64,000 bases of DNA, taken from the NCBI GenBank assembly GCA_934149075.1, contig CAKPDR010000001.1, positions 1-64,000 of the forward strand, written 5' to 3'. The first letter of the stretch is position 1. Every line of letters starts with the position of its first letter. The stretch comes from an uncultured Clostridia bacterium (GTDB taxonomy: Bacteria > Bacillota > Clostridia > TANB77 > CAG-508). The position numbers and the translations under genes are program-made. Positions 61,806 to 64,000 of the stretch are shown here, in pieces. Under the pieces are notes generated by a model. It saw only the letters and a program-made list of their open reading frames with translations, ran no database searches and had not been told where the DNA came from.

Positions 61806-62899
61806 TCGAGTAGAGGATAATTCTTAATGAATTTCTCCCCTCCCACACCACCGTACGTACCGTTCGGTATACGGCGGTTCAATCTGTACATTCAATATGT
61901 ACTTTTGTATATTGGTCTAGTAGAAATACTAGACCTCTTTTTCTTAATCTCTCTGTATTAATTTCGAATTGTATATATGTTGTTTTGCATATTTGATAAT
62001 ATCCTTTTCTAGTATTAGCACAAGTAAATGCTATTTCGTACGATACTCCAAGTTGTCTTAAGGCTTTATATCTTTTTGTTATTAGTCTGTCTTGATTTAC
62101 TGTATCAAAGAATTTTTCTAAATCAATGTCTATTATCCAGTCATACCAGTCGTTTAAATATTCTAATGCCTTTATTACTGCTTGCTCACAGCTTCTTCCT
62201 GGTCTGAACCCATAACTGTTATTGTTGAACTGCTTTTCATATATTGGACTTATTACTTGAACCATTGCTTGTTGTATTATTCTATCCATAACTGTTGGTA
62301 TCCCTAGATTTCTTTTCTTTCCATTTTCTTTTGGAATTTGAACTCTTCGTACTGGTTGGGGTTTATATTTTCTATTTCTTATTTGGTTTGTTATTCTTTC
62401 CTTATTTTCTTTTATATAATCAGCTATTTCTTCTACTGTTATACCATCAACCCACGATGCTCCCTTGTTTTGATATACTTTCTTATATGCCTTGTTTAGA
62501 TTTTCTGGATTAAGAATTTCCTCTAAAAGTTCCATGTCTGTTTCCTCTTTCCTTTCCGAAGATAGATAAATCATTTATTTTGAGTAACCCTTTAAGATAT
62601 GCTCATACTCTCCTCATTATGTTCACAATACCTCACAGGGTAAGTCATTTAACTTTCCTCTTTTACTCGCTTGATTTACTACTTAAGGTTACGCATATCT
62701 TTGGGGCTATAACTTGTTTAGTAATCTTACCCTTTTAAACAGCCTTAGTATCAAATTTTTATACATCCAGCCAAGATTTTGATACACACTTCCTTCACTT
62801 CCATCTCACAATGGATAGCTTGTGCTTCTCTATGTGGTTGGCGATATATACCTCCACTACGGACTTTCACCGATTAGTTAAACGACATGCCTGTCGCAC
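61806..62899 (-). mobile_element. Group II intron with deleted reverse transcriptase
   Basis: The 5' end GTGCGAC at 62893-62899 opens a domain I-like sequence with GGTGAAAGTCCG. Near the 3' end, ACCGCCGTATACCG...CGGTACGTACGGTGGT is a domain V hairpin (about 61840-61875), followed by a domain VI hairpin and end ...CTACTCGAT at about 61806. It begins 8 nt after a terminator stem, the insertion habit of class C introns. Total about 1.1 kb, short because of the deleted ORF. Confidence 0.8.
61879..62535 (-). pseudogene. Group II intron reverse transcriptase, internally deleted
   Basis: Residues 1-about 155 are a normal intron reverse transcriptase N-terminus (NKGASWVDGITVEEI, KRNLGIPTVMDRIIQQAM, NNNSYGFRPGRSCEQAV, IDIDLEKFFDTVNQDRLI). 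The next residues (TKRYKALRQLGVSYEIAF... LLDQYTKVHI) are the extreme C-terminus of such proteins. The middle, including the YADD active site and most of the maturase domain, is missing while the frame is kept. ATG at 62535 with AGAGG upstream. Inactive. Confidence 0.85.
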
Positions 62900-62900
62900 T

Positions 62901-62935
62901 AAAAAAACGACTGGTTATAATTATATAACCAATCG
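62901..62935 (-). terminator. Terminator upstream of the intron
   Basis: Stem CGATTGGTTATA/TATAACCAGTCG (one G-U) with TTTTTTTA tail, directly followed by the intron 5' end at 62899. It ends gene 62943-63503 by position. Confidence 0.85.
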
Positions 62936-62942
62936 TGAAATG

Positions 62943-63503
62943 TTAAGTTTCATCATTGTCAACTTTCAAAAACATGAAACAATCGTTATCATTAGAGCAC
63001 TTTGTTAATTCATGCTCTTGTTTTTCTTTAAATTCTTCATAAGATTTACCACTAATTTCTTCATAACTAAAAGTCTTATAAACTTTAGCTTTATAAATTT
63101 TATGCAATTTCTCAAGCGGATATTGATTAGAACTATATGTATCAAAAGCCCAACCATTGTTTACATATAAAACATGCATTATAAAATTTTTTTCATCGTC
63201 ATCTTCTTTATCATGTAAAGAAAACTTTTTTACTGCAAGAAATTCTATAGAACCCTTTTTTAGAACTTTACATATTCTAAAACAAATTGAATAGCAATAT
63301 CCTCGACATCTTTGCATTGAAATAAGTTCATATAACTTTTCATTTACCTGCTTGATAATTTTAAAGTCACTTTTGGAAATAGCTTTGCCTTTTGTTGTGC
63401 ATATTAAAAAGTATATTTTTTTTGCCAACAAATATGAAAATCCAAATATTTCTCTTTTAAATACCCTCATTAATGCAAGTAATACAAAAAAGTATATCAT
63501 CAT
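62943..63503 (-). CDS. Membrane-anchored protein with Cys/His/Asp pattern
   Basis: 186 residues. A hydrophobic N-terminus (MMIYFFVLLALMRVF) then a soluble domain with RGYCYSICFRICK and IMHVLYVNNGWAFDTYSS. The Cys...His...Asp order is like papain/transglutaminase-type cysteine peptidases, but I cannot assign a family. Its terminator is the site used by the group II intron. Confidence 0.5.
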   Translation of the reverse strand: MMIYFFVLLALMRVFKREIFGFSYLLAKKIYFLICTTKGKAISKSDFKIIKQVNEKLYELISMQRCRGYCYSICFRICKVLKKGSIEFLAVKKFSLHDKEDDDEKNFIMHVLYVNNGWAFDTYSSNQYPLEKLHKIYKAKVYKTFSYEEISGKSYEEFKEKQEHELTKCSNDNDCFMFLKVDNDET

Positions 63504-63533
63504 AAAAGCTATATTTGAATAATTAAAACAAAA

Positions 63534-63557
63534 AAATCAACCTTTTACAGTTGATTT
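63534..63557. terminator. Bidirectional terminator hairpin
   Basis: AAATCAAC (63534-63541)/GTTGATTT (63550-63557), 8-nt loop, with T-rich tails both ways. The area 63560-63830 holds only a decayed frame (minus, ETIAITDFETDNKVLLCETFFEYV, no start) and nothing else recognisable. Confidence 0.65.
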
Positions 63558-63818
63558 TCTTGTTTTATTGTCTGGTGCGTTAGCGGAGGACGTATTCGAA
63601 AAATGTCTCGCACAAAAGCACCTTATTATCCGTTTCAAAATCAGTTATAGCAATAGTTTCAAAAAATGTATATATAAATGTGATTTTTTTGCTATTAACT
63701 ATATTTTTAATTTAACATAACTTTTAAAGTTTGGCAATACTTTTTTCTATTTTTTATCTTACACTTAAATATAAAAGAAAATTCCTCTTGTTATTTTTAT
63801 AAATTTTACTTTTAGACT

Positions 63819-63866
63819 TGCTAAATTTTGACAAAATTTGCTAAATAACTAAATTAGTGCTATAAT
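63819..63866 (+). promoter_or_regulatory. Promoter with direct repeats at the right edge
   Basis: TTGCTA (63838-63843), 17-nt spacer, TATAAT (63861-63866) preceded by TGC. TTGCTAAAT occurs twice (about 63819 and 63838) around AATTTTGACAAAATT, an operator-like layout. Confidence 0.6.
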
Positions 63867-63904
63867 GATTTAGATTTATTTTATTGAGGGGTAATATAAA
63901 ATAT

Positions 63905-64000
63905 ATGAAAAGTACAATTGATATTAGTAATGATTTATCCATTCCATTAAGAAATGCAAATGTAGAATGGAATTTATATGTATATAAGAAAAGATATAAA
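63905..64000 (+). CDS. Start of a gene running off the window
   Basis: MKSTIDISNDLSIPLRNANVEWN...: 32 codons to the edge without a stop, with a GAGGGG site about 13 nt upstream. Too short to identify. Confidence 0.5.
   Translation, partial: MKSTIDISNDLSIPLRNANVEWNLYVYKKRYK

Noticed and set aside
62811..63008. Plus-strand 65-codon ORF near the intron 5' end
   Set aside because: It crosses intron domain I and a terminator on the opposite strand and has no ribosome site.
1..64000. CRISPR array
   Set aside because: No regularly spaced repeats seen; the Cas4-like protein at 54445 is a DUF2779 fusion without other cas genes.

Overview
The window is AT-rich DNA from a low-G+C Firmicute, most likely a gut Clostridia/Bacilli-type bacterium. 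Evidence: short AGGAGG-type ribosome sites, frequent TTG starts, TTGACA/TATAAT promoters, a bile salt hydrolase, a sortase-linked adhesin and Rho-independent terminators. Nearly all genes lie on the minus strand. I worked by reading only; family names rest on motif recognition, not searches.

Chromosomal left flank (1-11211). The left edge holds three tandem TTGACA-17-TAATAT/TAAAAT promoters firing leftward out of the window, with a leader that looks like an rRNA operon leader. After two large inverted repeats come topA, a DUF6514-like gene, a TrmH/SpoU methyltransferase, mfd, a small six-cysteine protein (+ strand), a YgjP-like metallopeptidase, a bile salt hydrolase, a SAM methyltransferase and a pRiA4b ORF-3-like pseudogene.

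Integrative conjugative element (about 11212-58632, 47.4 kb). A 15-bp direct repeat bounds it, and its right end carries the 3' half of an initiator tRNA gene. From left to right it has: tyrosine integrase, excisionase and a sigma-like regulator behind an elaborate leader; defence cargo (type I RM with an HsdM-HsdS fusion, plus a HEPN protein); a CnaB adhesin with its own sortase; a CpaE-like ATPase; an IetAS-like AAA/subtilase pair; MT-A70 methylase; the type IV secretion genes (M23 hydrolase, VirB4 in two genes, PrgI/VirB3, VirB6-like, VirB2-like, VirD4); relaxase and MobC with a candidate oriT; ParB; anti-restriction genes (RadC-like, ArdA-DUF3846); a block of unknowns; a second candidate defence block (AAA ATPase, WYL regulator, PD-(D/E)XK nuclease, Cas4-like/DEDD fusion); and a replication-initiator-like gene with small regulators at the right end.

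Two element-wide regulatory patterns stand out. A motif GTTTGG-(19 or 20 nt)-TATAAT precedes at least six element genes, including int. At least eight genes have a terminator hairpin placed directly before their ribosome site with no room for a promoter, which implies read-through or antitermination control. A near-identical 24-bp operator precedes both transcription units of the right-hand nuclease/AAA block, next to its WYL regulator; this block is my best candidate for an undescribed system.

Chromosomal right flank (58633-64000). It contains a YHYH/Big_2 surface protein frameshifted at an A8 run, a shortened paralogue of the left-flank methyltransferase, a small unknown, a Nudix hydrolase, an intact initiator tRNA-fMet, a GIY-YIG protein, a group II intron with an internally deleted reverse transcriptase sitting behind a terminator, a membrane-anchored unknown, and the start of one more gene at the edge.
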